This document shows positions 1 through 10,125 of a DNA stretch of 64,000 nucleotides, in pieces. The translations under genes were made by a program, and so were the position numbers. Origin of the DNA: Astrocystis sublimbata (taxonomy: Eukaryota; Ascomycota; Sordariomycetes; Xylariales; Xylariaceae). The stretch spans positions 310,001 through 374,000 of the forward strand of contig JAJNNY010000014.1 in NCBI GenBank assembly GCA_022453515.1, in the 5' to 3' direction. Position 1 is the stretch's first letter. Every line of letters starts with the position of its first letter. Under the pieces are notes generated by a model, which was not told the origin of the DNA, did no database searches, and was given only the letters and a program-made list of their open reading frames with translations.

Positions 1-789
1 AGCATCATCGATCACCCGAAACAGATTTTCGAGCCGGTCAATAGTTACCCCGTGAACCCAATTTCCTGTGCCGAGAAAGTCTACGTCTCCAACTCCGGAG
101 CCTCAAGCACCACCATCGGTAAATTAAGCAAGAAGAACATCGGCTTGTTCGGAGAGCTTCCGGCCTTCGTGAACGGCAACATTAGCGGTAACCGTGACGC
201 CGACGCAACAGAACACTGGACATTCGAAAACTTAAGAACGATATGGTTCATACCGTCTGTTGACTATGTGCGACAAAGCCTGGCCGACATAGAAGTTCAG
301 CGTCATATTCAAGCCAACCAGACTTGGCTGGGCCACACGAACCTCTACATGGTCACCGGTGTCAAGATCGCGTTTGGTGCGTCGGCGCTGTCCAAATTCG
401 CTACATCGTACGGCTTCGACGGTACTATTGGCCTCGACCCGTCGGCTCTAGGAGTCCCGGTTACAGTTGGCCCGACTGCCGGGCTTTGGGACGGTCTGTC
501 TCTCACCCTCAAATCCTCCCCGGTAGAACCTGTGGTCTTTGCTTTTCGGCTTTGGCGACTGAAAATCAAGGCGAACGACGATGTAACGCAATCGGATTAC
601 AATACAAAGGCGCTGTTTGGCCGAGGAGGTGATGATGATGATTCTCAGGTAACCGTTGAGATTGACACTGATGGGGTTGATGATTTCGATGCAACCGGCA
701 TCGACTTTGGCGTTGCTGACGAAGGGAACTTTCTTGACGAGATGGATGCGGATGGGACCGAGCAGTCGTCATTCAGCAAGTCAGGATAA
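1..789 (+). CDS. Unrecognised protein, 3' part of gene (5' end outside window)
   Basis: Frame 1 is open from the first base of the window to a TAA at 787-789, so the gene starts upstream; 262 residues are visible. I do not recognise the family with certainty. The middle (bases about 230-570) reads as a compact beta-rich domain with segments such as RTIWFIPSVDYVRQSL, LYMVTGVKIAFGAS and a Gly/Pro/Val-rich stretch, ending in VFAFRLWRLKI. The last 60 residues are strongly acidic (runs of Asp) and probably disordered. No transmembrane segment or signal peptide is visible in the part present. The gene converges on a HET-domain gene with 310 bp between the stops. A membrane-acting, pore-forming-like fold is only a guess from the hairpin-like pattern and should not be taken as an assignment. 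Confidence 0.6.
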   Translation, partial: SIIDHPKQIFEPVNSYPVNPISCAEKVYVSNSGASSTTIGKLSKKNIGLFGELPAFVNGNISGNRDADATEHWTFENLRTIWFIPSVDYVRQSLADIEVQRHIQANQTWLGHTNLYMVTGVKIAFGASALSKFATSYGFDGTIGLDPSALGVPVTVGPTAGLWDGLSLTLKSSPVEPVVFAFRLWRLKIKANDDVTQSDYNTKALFGRGGDDDDSQVTVEIDTDGVDDFDATGIDFGVADEGNFLDEMDADGTEQSSFSKSG

Positions 790-1099
790 TTGCTTCCTTG
801 ATGCATGCTACTTGTGAGGGCAGGCACAGGTTGAAGGGCAGGAGCAGCCAGGCTGTCAGGTGACCTACCTTCTGTACAAAACTCCAGGGCCTTTGGGCTT
901 CTACCCTTCTTTTCCTTCTCTACTACTACAGAGATAGAATACAGAATCAGGTCTCCCACCAACCTTTGTGGTACTACTTCTAGTAGCACGAGATCTTTTG
1001 CATTACGCGAGCCCTGACACTACTAGTTATTGAAATTATTACACCTGAGCCTAGCTAAGCAAGCAAAAAATTGAATTTGGGCAATTCCAAGAACATCCT
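790..1099. other. Convergent intergenic spacer
   Basis: This 310-bp spacer lies between the stops of the unrecognised gene and the HET gene. It should hold both 3' untranslated regions. I see no gene in it. Confidence 0.6.
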
Positions 1100-4000
1100 T
1101 TACGTTAGCTGAAACACTCGCAAATCATCGACCCATTCCCCATTGACTTCTTTCTGAGGCACCTTCTCCATAGCCTCTCCGTCCATCATTCCATGTACAT
1201 ACGACTCCCCGACAACCTTGTAGAAGTTCCCACGATCCTTCGATAAAACCACCGGAACAGAACAACCAAGTAAGATGCAGACGATATCAGATACTTTGGA
1301 TCCTTGAGGAGCGAGCCCAAATATCGGGTCCTGCTCGCCCCTCTCATCAGTCTTCCTTCGCGGATCCTCAGTTGCCGCGCCCTCTACTTCAGAGTGTTCG
1401 CCATCTTCGACCGCTTCCGGTTGTTCTGCTGCATAACCATTGGGGCTACTCGCTTGCTTGCCCGAGGGGCCATTTGGAGTCCGCACCCCATTCTGCTCCT
1501 CCTTATCGCCACTCCCTCCCGAAGCTGGCTCGTCCAACTTGTTATCCAGCTTCAGCTCAAACACCCTTCGATTCCATACAACTGTCTCCACCCTCTTGAA
1601 ATACCTCGAGGTGAGTTCCGAGATCCTCCTATTCGAGTATGTAACTGGGTGTATGTTTCCCTGATTATCAGACACCTTGTCGTCTACGAGTCCGTGCAAG
1701 CATGCCCTCTTGTACCACTGAGGCGGCTTACCCCCCCTTTCCATGCGGTCGGCAACCAAAAGCCTCCAGAGAGTGTCGGGGACCCTATTCTCGCTCTGCA
1801 CATCTTTCTTCCAACCCAATTTGGCCACCCACTTTCCGGAAACAATGCCTCCTCTCATAACCTCTGACTGATCTGCGATTTCCCCCAGGAAAAATCCCTC
1901 GACGCAGAGGATGCCGCTCAGGCGGTGTTGCTGCTTTGCTTCCGATGAGCTAAGCATTTTCTGATGTACTCTGGCCGACTGCTTGATCTGTACGTTGTTT
2001 GCACTGCTGCGTTTCAGTGCCCGCGTTTTCGCTTGTCTGGTTCCTGAAGCTGTTCGGGACACACTCAGCCTTCTCGACCCACCGTTGGGAGCCCGGCTCC
2101 GGACAGCGCCCTCCGTGTTTGGAGACTGGCTTCTTACCGGGCGCGAAGGAGTTTGTGTGTCATCTGAAGGTGGAGGTGAATTGATCTCGGTGTTATCCGC
2201 AGTGTCGTCTCCCACTCTAGTCTTCGACGGAGTCTCTGCATCAGGAACAGGGCGAGCCGACAGCATTGATTCGGGATCCGTTCTCGACAAACCTAGCTGG
2301 TGGGTAGCCGTTGCTAATCCGGCGTTTGGAATAGGAATATCTTCAAAATTAATCTCCAGAAGGTCTCGAGGGTCTTGGAAATCGAGTGCAGGGTCTATCG
2401 CCATTTTTATCCTGGCCTGGCGTGTCCCGGATGCCAAATACCGCCTTCGCCCATCATGGGGCAGATACGCCACAAAGTTTTCCCCGTTCTGTCTGCCTTG
2501 GGCCGCGCCGGGGACGCCGAATGCTGACATCGACAAGCTAGAAACCCAAGATGGTAGCGTGTCCCCGCCTTCATCGTCGCTCAGTTTGGGCGCCCAGTGT
2601 CGGCAGATGATGTCCAGAGAGCTCGATACGTAGATCGAACGAGTGACGAAGGCAATGAACAAATCTCTCGGACTGAACTTGTAGTTCGGCAAGATGCCAA
2701 TGGGCTGGGTTTCCACTTCCTCGTCTGTGAGACTGCGCAGATGTTCCAGTTGCTTGATCTTAAAGTTGATTTGGTGAATGCCGTCGTCGAGTTTCTGTAG
2801 GGTCTCACTGGCGTATTCAACCTCTCGGACCTGCATGTTCCGCAACTCTCCTTCGATGCGTATCTGCACGTCGCGTTGGCTGGAAACTCTGGCCTCCTGC
2901 TTTTCTTGATTTTTCTTCTCAATCGTTTTCTGTTTTCCCCGAACTTCTTCTTCCAGATGCTTGTGCAATTCTTGAATATCGTATAAGCTGTTCTGCTTCC
3001 TCCGCATCGCCTGTAGCTCAACGTCGATGAATTCAATCTTCTTGCGCTTGACAACCTGGAGCTGCTCCTGGTGTATTTCCTGCCACTCCTCAGAGGAACG
3101 CGGGAAGTCTTTTGCCAAGGAAAGTATCGAGTATATGGTGTCTCGTGGCAAGGTAGCCTGGAAGCCCAATAATGTTGAAACGAGGGTTTCCACGTCTAGC
3201 AGACCATTTACAAGCCTTCCCATGTCTTCTCCCTGGTCCGCTTTTCGGCAAACGTTGCAGAGTGTTTGGACGAGGATACATGCGCTGGTTGTTTCGACGT
3301 CATCGAACACGTCGTCTTTGAACGTGTCTCGGATGAGCTCTATTTTCTCCATCAAGAGTGAGATCGCATCAGCAAAGTCATCCCAGTGAAGAATCCGATC
3401 TCCACAATGGAGGCTTGCGTCTCGGGACAGCGCAATCTCCTGGATCACCCACCGGCGGCTGAACCAGGGGGCCTTCATGATGGAGATGAGATTCTTCCAA
3501 CCGTCTTTGACCTTGGTGTCCAGGATCATTTCGTCGAAATTGCGATAGTTCATGATATCGCGGATGAGGTTGAATGCGATCTCCGCGCCGTCGTAACCCT
3601 CGCCCAGCCAGACGCAGACATTGGACGCCATGTTGTAGATCCTGGCCATCATAGCGAGCTGTTTTGCCTTTTCGACCTTGCCCCTTTCGCTCTGATCAAT
3701 GCAGATGGCATCCACCCAGAGGTAGACGTCCCTATACTTGCTGCGCAGACGAAAGAGAGCTTCATAAAGGTTCTTCCGTATCTTGAAGTCTATGTGAGAT
3801 ATGGCATTCACCGCCGTCTTCCACATGGCTCTTGGCGTGTTGGGTGTATTTGTCGGTTTCCCGTCCGGAGCTATTGCATTGAGATCTCGAAGGTGAATGT
3901 TATACGTAGCCTTCTGGGTGCCCCAGCAATATGACAGAGCCTCGTAGCGACCTTCGACATCTTCGGGCTTGCGCTTGAACAGATCTGCTCTCAACGGTTC

Positions 4001-4285
4001 GTCCGGGTGTTTGCTCTGGTATAGCCGGAGAATACGAATCTCGCCATCGTCTAGCTTGGAGTATTGGAACTGTTGCTCGTTCTCCCTCTCGAGCTGAGCG
4101 GAAAAGCTCCTACCTGCCGCGATGCGAAGCAATTCCCCTGGTGAGGGCCGGTGAGCGTTGGCTCTTCGGGCTCGGGGGGCGGGCTCCTCTAGGGTCTTGT
4201 TGAGAAGCTTGTACTCGATTGTTCCACGACTGTATGTTACAGCTGATTTATCAGTAGAGGGCACTTTTATGGGCGGAGGCGGCAT
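1100..4285 (-). CDS. HET-domain (heterokaryon incompatibility) protein with central coiled coil
   Basis: A single-exon gene of 1061 residues. The HET domain (PF06985) spans about residues 113-300 and shows the diagnostic blocks YEALSYCWG and, further on, LWVDAICIDQSERGKVEKAKQ, then MARIYNMASNVCVWLG. HET domains act in fungal self/non-self recognition and cell death; which partner this one senses cannot be told. Residues about 440-560 are Lys/Glu/Gln-rich and look like a long coiled coil. The region around 700-800 is Ser/Thr/Arg-rich and probably disordered. A second ordered block follows, then an acidic linker and a short C-terminal domain. I chose the ATG at 4285 (context CCAACATGCC). An in-frame ATG at 4426 would add 47 residues including a hydrophobic stretch. 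No intron is needed. Confidence 0.88.
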   Translation of the reverse strand: MPPPPIKVPSTDKSAVTYSRGTIEYKLLNKTLEEPAPRARRANAHRPSPGELLRIAAGRSFSAQLERENEQQFQYSKLDDGEIRILRLYQSKHPDEPLRADLFKRKPEDVEGRYEALSYCWGTQKATYNIHLRDLNAIAPDGKPTNTPNTPRAMWKTAVNAISHIDFKIRKNLYEALFRLRSKYRDVYLWVDAICIDQSERGKVEKAKQLAMMARIYNMASNVCVWLGEGYDGAEIAFNLIRDIMNYRNFDEMILDTKVKDGWKNLISIMKAPWFSRRWVIQEIALSRDASLHCGDRILHWDDFADAISLLMEKIELIRDTFKDDVFDDVETTSACILVQTLCNVCRKADQGEDMGRLVNGLLDVETLVSTLLGFQATLPRDTIYSILSLAKDFPRSSEEWQEIHQEQLQVVKRKKIEFIDVELQAMRRKQNSLYDIQELHKHLEEEVRGKQKTIEKKNQEKQEARVSSQRDVQIRIEGELRNMQVREVEYASETLQKLDDGIHQINFKIKQLEHLRSLTDEEVETQPIGILPNYKFSPRDLFIAFVTRSIYVSSSLDIICRHWAPKLSDDEGGDTLPSWVSSLSMSAFGVPGAAQGRQNGENFVAYLPHDGRRRYLASGTRQARIKMAIDPALDFQDPRDLLEINFEDIPIPNAGLATATHQLGLSRTDPESMLSARPVPDAETPSKTRVGDDTADNTEINSPPPSDDTQTPSRPVRSQSPNTEGAVRSRAPNGGSRRLSVSRTASGTRQAKTRALKRSSANNVQIKQSARVHQKMLSSSEAKQQHRLSGILCVEGFFLGEIADQSEVMRGGIVSGKWVAKLGWKKDVQSENRVPDTLWRLLVADRMERGGKPPQWYKRACLHGLVDDKVSDNQGNIHPVTYSNRRISELTSRYFKRVETVVWNRRVFELKLDNKLDEPASGGSGDKEEQNGVRTPNGPSGKQASSPNGYAAEQPEAVEDGEHSEVEGAATEDPRRKTDERGEQDPIFGLAPQGSKVSDIVCILLGCSVPVVLSKDRGNFYKVVGESYVHGMMDGEAMEKVPQKEVNGEWVDDLRVFQLT

Positions 4286-5584
4286 GTTGGATGAGTTAAT
4301 CGGTCCTGTGATATGAAATATGTTTCTACATAACAAGAACACCGAGTGCCAAAGACAAACGCTTGCCTGTATATATAGCAACATCAGAAAATTAGGAGTT
4401 ACCCAATGCTGAATATTGACAAGCATCTGTATCAGTATCTATATACTATGACTCCCAGCCTCGGCTTATTTTCCCTGTAAGGCCCCTAATTATCGCGTCA
4501 GCCTGTGTTCTAAAATCATCCTTCCCAGCAAACTTCAAATAACCAGGCCCTTGTCCCATGCGACCCTACGACCCTACAATCTATTGGATCAATTGGTATT
4601 ATCTTCTCGCGTGGCAACTCCCCATCAGGCGCTAGGCGCCATGCCGCTCGCCAGCAACCTGCAAAACCCCGCATGAGGCGTTTGTCTGGGAGGGTAGCAA
4701 GCAACTCAAACCGGGCGACAGCAAGTATCGGTACTTCTGCAATACCTTGCTTTCAGCTCTCACCATCCCTGGACCTCCAGAAGCAGGCTGCGACGAAGCC
4801 GGCGAGTAAGATGAGGTGGTGGTAAGCACCCCTGGAATAGTTTTGAGGTCCCATGATCATATTTCTATGCTCGCTAATTTTTTCTCGAAGACGGCCTGAA
4901 AGAAGGTCCTAGTAGCTGAGTAATGGCCCCCAATGGCCCCCATCCAACGCGTAGGCGCCGTTGTCTCAGTCGTGGGACAGAAGTGTACTGGGGTTTACTG
5001 ATTACGCGACATGGCGGTTCAAATGAAGCATTGTGTAGGTGTCGCGTAAGGAGGTTGTGGTGATTTTCTTGATTTTGAACAAACTAACTGATACTTATGT
5101 GCCTTCACGGTAACTAATAGCTTGAAGACATTCTTCCAATACTAGCAGGAAGGGAGAATATGATGGATGTTCAAGATTTATGAACCAAACACTTAGTCGG
5201 ACGCGAATCTGACATATAGGCCAATGTCGTGGATATTATCAAGACTCGACAGGATGAATAAGTCGAGGTCAACATGTAGGATCGCACACATATGATACAC
5301 CAAATATCTTCCTTGCGAACAATGCTAGCAGGGAGATGAGTTCTCCTCAAAAGCTCAACGAGCAATTACGACGAACAAGCTCATAATTACGCACACAATC
5401 ACGCTCATACTCATTCAACACGATGCTTCTTCCACGAGTAGTAACACCCGTGCTCATTCATATCGCCGAAGTCGGCAAGGTAAGTAAAGATCTAAAAACA
5501 CCACAAAACGCCATATGCATGCCCACCTCCACCTCCACCTCCGCCTGCACCTGCACCCCTCAACCCCTCCGCAATCCTCCTTCT
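4286..5584. other. Intergenic, no gene seen
   Basis: The 5' flank of the HET gene and the 3' flank of UFD1. Short open frames here show no family resemblance. Positions 5515-5560 are a CACCTC-rich low-complexity tract. Confidence 0.5.
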
Positions 5585-6883
5585 TTACTTCTTCCTCCCA
5601 TCCAACCTCTGCCCCTCGCCCGCCGTCTTCTTATCACCACCCTTCCCCTTCTCCTTATCCCCACCATCCCCCTTCCTCTTCACCGCGCCCCGCAAAGTCT
5701 GCCCCTGGCCCGCGAAATGCGGCCTCTTCGCATTCTCCATCTCGGCCTCCTTGTCCGCGTCCGTCTTAACAGGCTTGACCTCGTAGCCGAAGAACAGCTT
5801 ATTCGGCGGGAGACGCAGGGGCATGGGGCCGTTGACGCGTCTCCGGGGCGGCGGGACGATATGTTGTGAGGACTCAGGCACGGGCGTCGAAGGTTTGGGC
5901 GACGGGCCCTTGCTGCCCTTCTTGGAGTTCAGCTTATGGCCCTCGGATAAGAAATGCGAGGCTACGGCCCGCGCACCGGCGGCTGCGGTCGTGGCGTTGG
6001 GGGCGATTGCGTCGTAGTTGATAGACTGTGCCATAGTTCCCTGGCTATGGAGCACACCACCAGCTGGCATACCGCCACCTCCTCCCACTCGTCCTCCGGC
6101 TGTGTTTCCGCTCCGCGGCGTGCTCGTGCCGCTGCCGCCTCTAGTGGCAGACGGCTCGACGTAGCCTACGGGAGGGGCGAAGTCGACGGATACGTCGGTC
6201 TCGATCATGCAGACGCCCATCTTGGTGGTCTCGGGCTTGACCTCGAGCACGGCCATCTCGTACACGTCGTCGTTGTATTCGAAGTTGAAGACGTCGCCCT
6301 TTGTGAGGGTCGCGAAGTTCCGGAAGGCGCGCTCTAGCACGGCCTTGGGGTCGCTGATGTCAAGGAAGTTGACGTCTTGGGGTTGTAGCTTGACGAGCTT
6401 GGCGGGCTCGAGGGAGGTGGTCTTAACTTGGATCATGTCGCCGACGTCGAGTTGGAGAGTTTGCATCATCTGGTAATTGGTGTGTCAGTATTTGTATGTG
6501 TGTGTGACACATGCTTTCTTATTATCTCCCCCCTCACTATCTCCCTCATCAACGGGATCGATAGACAGACAGACAGACGGAAGGAAATAACATACCCACT
6601 GCGGTATGTAAGCGCGTCCCTCTTCAGCAACGAACTCCAGCACACCAGCATGGGTGAAGCGCTCCTTCTCGCCGTTGACGAGCTCCATCATCAGCGGCCA
6701 CTGCACGTGCAGCTGCGAGATCTTCTGCAGCGCCGAGGGCGGCAAGAAGATCTTAGAACCGTAGTTCAGCTCCGGTCGCTCGGCGCCGGGGGCCATGACC
6801 ATGGGGTAGACGCGGAAGTACTCGTCGAAGCGCCGCAGGCCTCCGCTGCCGCGCATCATGCCCTGCCGCGCGAGGTTGTACAT
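5585..6883 (-). CDS. UFD1: UFD1, ubiquitin fusion degradation protein 1
   Basis: UFD1 partners Npl4 and the Cdc48/p97 ATPase to extract ubiquitinated proteins, as in ER-associated degradation. Two exons, 6596-6883 and 5585-6469, are separated by a 126-bp intron (GTATGT donor, AG acceptor, phase 0) and give 390 residues. The N-terminal Ufd1 fold is clear: the opening block with FDEYFRVYPM, then YGSKIFLPPSALQKI, then AYIPQW joined across the intron to MMQTLQLDVGD, then the second barrel with VKLQPQDVNFLDI and FRNFATLTKGD. The C-terminal 200 residues are low-complexity, Gly/Pro/Lys-rich, with a short ordered segment around PLRLPPNKLFFGY, fitting the Cdc48/Npl4-binding tail. The length is slightly above yeast Ufd1. 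The gene is divergent from the LIN1-like gene. Confidence 0.95.
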
Positions 6884-7827
6884 GGTGGTGGTGGTGGATG
6901 GACGGTTTTGCTGTGGTCGTGGTCGAGGCTCGGTCGGTGTAGGAGAGATGGATGCCGGGAAAGAAGATAGATAGAAGACAGCTGGAGATAGGCAAGGCTT
7001 TCTATCTTATGCGCTGCTGCTGCTTCTATTGAATACGAGGTGGGTGGTTTGGTGGGCGGTGACACCACGGACCATGTTCAGGCCCAACAGCTCGTGAGGC
7101 CAAGGGAGGACTGATTGGGCGCTGTTTAACACCAGACGCCTGCTTCCTAGTTCGGCGTTAATGGAAGGGAAAAGATAGTCTGTGTTGTTCACAATAAAAT
7201 CAAAAGAACAAAGAAGTAGGTACTTGGTAGGAAAGGGTATGTGTGAGATAATGGGCTTGTAGAAGGTACGATAAGCTTCGGCATCGGCGGCGGGCGTCAC
7301 CGCATGTGCAAGGCAGCGAGCGGCTTGGTTGGCACAGGATGACGAAACGTGGTTTCCTTCTGTCGGCTACGGGGATAATCCGCCACTTTTGGAGCGTGGA
7401 ACCTGACCCTTGCCCCCTAGACCCCCCTGCTAGAGAGCCATCTGCCCCGCGCTAGAACATTCCCCAGCTCTGCCCAGCGCGTCAGTTCCGATGGGACTCT
7501 GATGCGCTAAGCTCGGCGAGCACTACGCCGTTTTCGTCCAATGGGCCAGCGCGCCAGGGACCTACAATTGCACCCCACCATAAGCTGCAGCTTACAGATA
7601 CGCATCTTACAAGGGAGCTATCGCCAAGGGCAAAAATCCAACGTCATCTATTACCCGGGGGATCTACTACCATGTATCTCTTCCAACAAACACGGAAATT
7701 AATGATGTAACATACCTCCTACCATCTTCAACAATACCACCCTACCTCTTAATATTTCTACCCATTGACTTGCCCATTCAAATGACAACATAACACCTCC
7801 CCAACCCCTATTTACTGTTCCTCCAAA
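6884..7827. promoter_or_regulatory. Divergent promoter region between UFD1 and LIN1-like gene
   Basis: A 944-bp spacer between two divergently transcribed genes; it must contain both promoters. Purely positional call; no transcription-factor site was identified. Confidence 0.5.
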
Positions 7828-9318
7828 ATGTCCTCCCGCTTCAACGCCGCGCGTCCCAAGCGCGCCGGCGAAGCCTACGCGCGCCAGCACCACAACAACG
7901 CCTCATCCTCCAACAACAGCAACAACAACGAATCCGGCTCCAAAAAGGTCAAATTCGACGTGCGGAATCCCTCCGCCCTCGCGCCCTCCGCCGACGATGG
8001 CGACGACGACGACGCAGACGGCGCGCGTGACGTATTCCTCGAAGCAGACGACGACGTAATCGGCAAGAGCGCCGCAACAAAACGCGGCGCCGTCAACATC
8101 GACGGCTACGACTCCGATTCCGACCGCGAGGAGCTCGGCGCCGTGCGCGCTTCCAAAGCGTCAAAGAAGGAAAAAGAGAAAGCCGCAGCTGGAGAAGATG
8201 AGGACATGGACGACATGTTCGCGGAAGAAGACGACGACACGGCCGAGGCGAAAGCAGACAACGGCATCGACCCCAAGACAGGCAAGAAGTCGAAAGAAGT
8301 GCGCTTCGTAGCCACGGGGGACATCGACGGGCAGGAAGAAGCCTCTAAATCCGGCGGCCACGTGCGCATCGACGGCATGGGCGGTGCAGAAGGCTCATCA
8401 GACTCCGAAGACGAAGAAGAGATAGCAGCCGCCATCGCCGAAGAAGCTGTCGACGAAGAGATCGGCGCCGGCGGCCTTAAGAAGCATGCGCCGAAAATCG
8501 AAGCCTTTAATCTGAAGCAAGAGAACGAGGAAGGCCGCTTCGATGAGGCGGGCAACTTTGTAAGAAGAGCGGTTGATCCCGACGCTGTGCATGATCGTTG
8601 GCTGGAGGGCCTGTCGAAGAAGGACATGAAGCGCGCGGCCGAGGCGCATGAGAAGCGGGAGGCGGAGCTGCGCGAGAAGAGGAGGGCTGATGACGATATG
8701 TTGGCGTCTGATTTGCTGAAAGCGCTCATCACGCATCTGGAGCGCGGGGAGACGGCGCTTGAGGCCCTGGCGAGGCTGGGAAGGGCGCAAAATAAGAATA
8801 AGGTCAAGAAGGTGCCGAGGTGGAAGCAGCAGAAGAAAAAGGCGGCGGCGGAGAAGACGGATTCGATGGATGTGGACACTGAAGAGAAAGGCGGGAAAGA
8901 CACAGAGAAGGAGAAGGAGAAGGAGAAGGAGCCCGAAGACCCCGAACAGACCCGTGTTAAAGAGTCCATTGACGCCATCACGGACGCCGCCGATAAGCTG
9001 CTGGGCCGCGACCGCGCGGATATATATGATCAGGAGCGGGAGCGGCTGATACGCGACTTTGTGCGCGAGACGGACGAGGAGTGGGTCGAGCCGGCAAGGG
9101 AACAGGTCACACAAGAGCCGTCACACAGCGACGCGGTGGCGGCGGCGAGTAAAATGTGGGAGTATAGGTGGACGGATGGCCGAGACGGCGCGAGCAAACA
9201 GGGCCCGTTTGAAGGGAGCATGATGAAGGCGTGGCAGGATGCTGGATACTTTGGCGAGGGCGTCGAGTTCCGCGAGGTCGGCGACGAGACATGGAGTCGT
9301 ACAGCCGATTTTGTATAG
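7828..9318 (+). CDS. LIN1/CD2BP2-like U5 snRNP protein with GYF domain
   Basis: A single-exon gene of 496 residues. It matches the architecture of yeast Lin1/Snu40 and human CD2BP2 (U5-52K), which associate with the U5 snRNP before tri-snRNP assembly and bind proline-rich ligands through a C-terminal GYF domain. That domain occupies about residues 440-496 (MWEYRW, then KQGPFEGSMMKAWQDAGYF). The N-terminal half is acidic and Lys-rich, with the conserved linear block GRFDEAGNFVRR and DRWLEGLSKKDMKRA before a helical region near residues 280-330. Residues about 355-375 are a Lys/Glu repeat coded by tandem GAGAAG. The ATG at 7828 is preceded by CCAAA and gives the expected N-terminus. It converges on the gene ending at 10126. 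Confidence 0.9.
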   Translation: MSSRFNAARPKRAGEAYARQHHNNASSSNNSNNNESGSKKVKFDVRNPSALAPSADDGDDDDADGARDVFLEADDDVIGKSAATKRGAVNIDGYDSDSDREELGAVRASKASKKEKEKAAAGEDEDMDDMFAEEDDDTAEAKADNGIDPKTGKKSKEVRFVATGDIDGQEEASKSGGHVRIDGMGGAEGSSDSEDEEEIAAAIAEEAVDEEIGAGGLKKHAPKIEAFNLKQENEEGRFDEAGNFVRRAVDPDAVHDRWLEGLSKKDMKRAAEAHEKREAELREKRRADDDMLASDLLKALITHLERGETALEALARLGRAQNKNKVKKVPRWKQQKKKAAAEKTDSMDVDTEEKGGKDTEKEKEKEKEPEDPEQTRVKESIDAITDAADKLLGRDRADIYDQERERLIRDFVRETDEEWVEPAREQVTQEPSHSDAVAAASKMWEYRWTDGRDGASKQGPFEGSMMKAWQDAGYFGEGVEFREVGDETWSRTADFV

Positions 9319-10125
9319 CAGCAGCCACCTAGCTTTTTGATACCAATACAACAACAAAGAGACGATAGTTGCTTTTGTGTTGCTCCAACTACAGTGATTT
9401 GCCGAGGTTGTACAAATGTCACAATTACGCGCATAATATCTAGCATTAGTTTGTTTAACAACCTCTTTTGTGAATTGTCAAGGCTGCATAATCTTCCTTT
9501 TTCTACATACGCGCGACACCCCGCAGAATGTACCGGACGATGTCAGCGAGTCATTACCAATTCCATTTAGCTCGGCACGCGTGCCGGCGGGATATCTTCC
9601 AAGCAAAAGTATCATAGCAAAGCAATCCCAACAGAGCAACTCCGGTGGACACAGATACAATTCGAAAAGCTTCAAACAAGCCCCCCGTATTCTGCGCCTC
9701 GTGGCCGGCACCGTGCCTGGCTCACGCATGTATTTGCTTCAAAATCAATCACCCAACGCCCGGCCTGGTTATAACCACTCCTTTGCACCGTTGATTTCCA
9801 CTGCCTTATTTTGCGTGTCGAAGCGAAGAACTGCGCCCGTTCGTCATAGGCCTTGAGGTCATGGGGAGCGATACCGCCCCATTTTCATTCGCCCAGCACG
9901 GGATCCAACGCCAGAATTGTAAGCTTCCCGCGAAAGCTGTGTGTCGGCTATCGGGACCGAGTGTAACGTGGCAAACCGGAGCCACATTTTGTTCTCGGTC
10001 AATCGCAAAAGGGAAACGTGTGCTGGAATAATCTCATCGAGTCGTAGTTCGTACTGTACAATAGAAACGTGTCGTTACATATAACTGTGTATGCTGCAAG
10101 CATCTTCGTGTCGTGAAGACGGTTG
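9319..10125. other. Convergent 3' spacer, no gene seen
   Basis: An 807-bp region between two convergent stops. It probably holds both 3' untranslated regions. No coding frame has recognisable content. Confidence 0.5.

Noticed and set aside
1..789. Assignment of the first gene as a gasdermin-like pore-forming protein
   Set aside because: The resemblance is only a general hairpin-like pattern; no diagnostic motif could be verified and the N-terminus is outside the window.
8106..8981. A Ser/Phe-rich 291-codon minus-strand frame opposite the LIN1-like gene
   Set aside because: Composition is the complement of the acidic and Lys-rich coding strand; no domain of its own.
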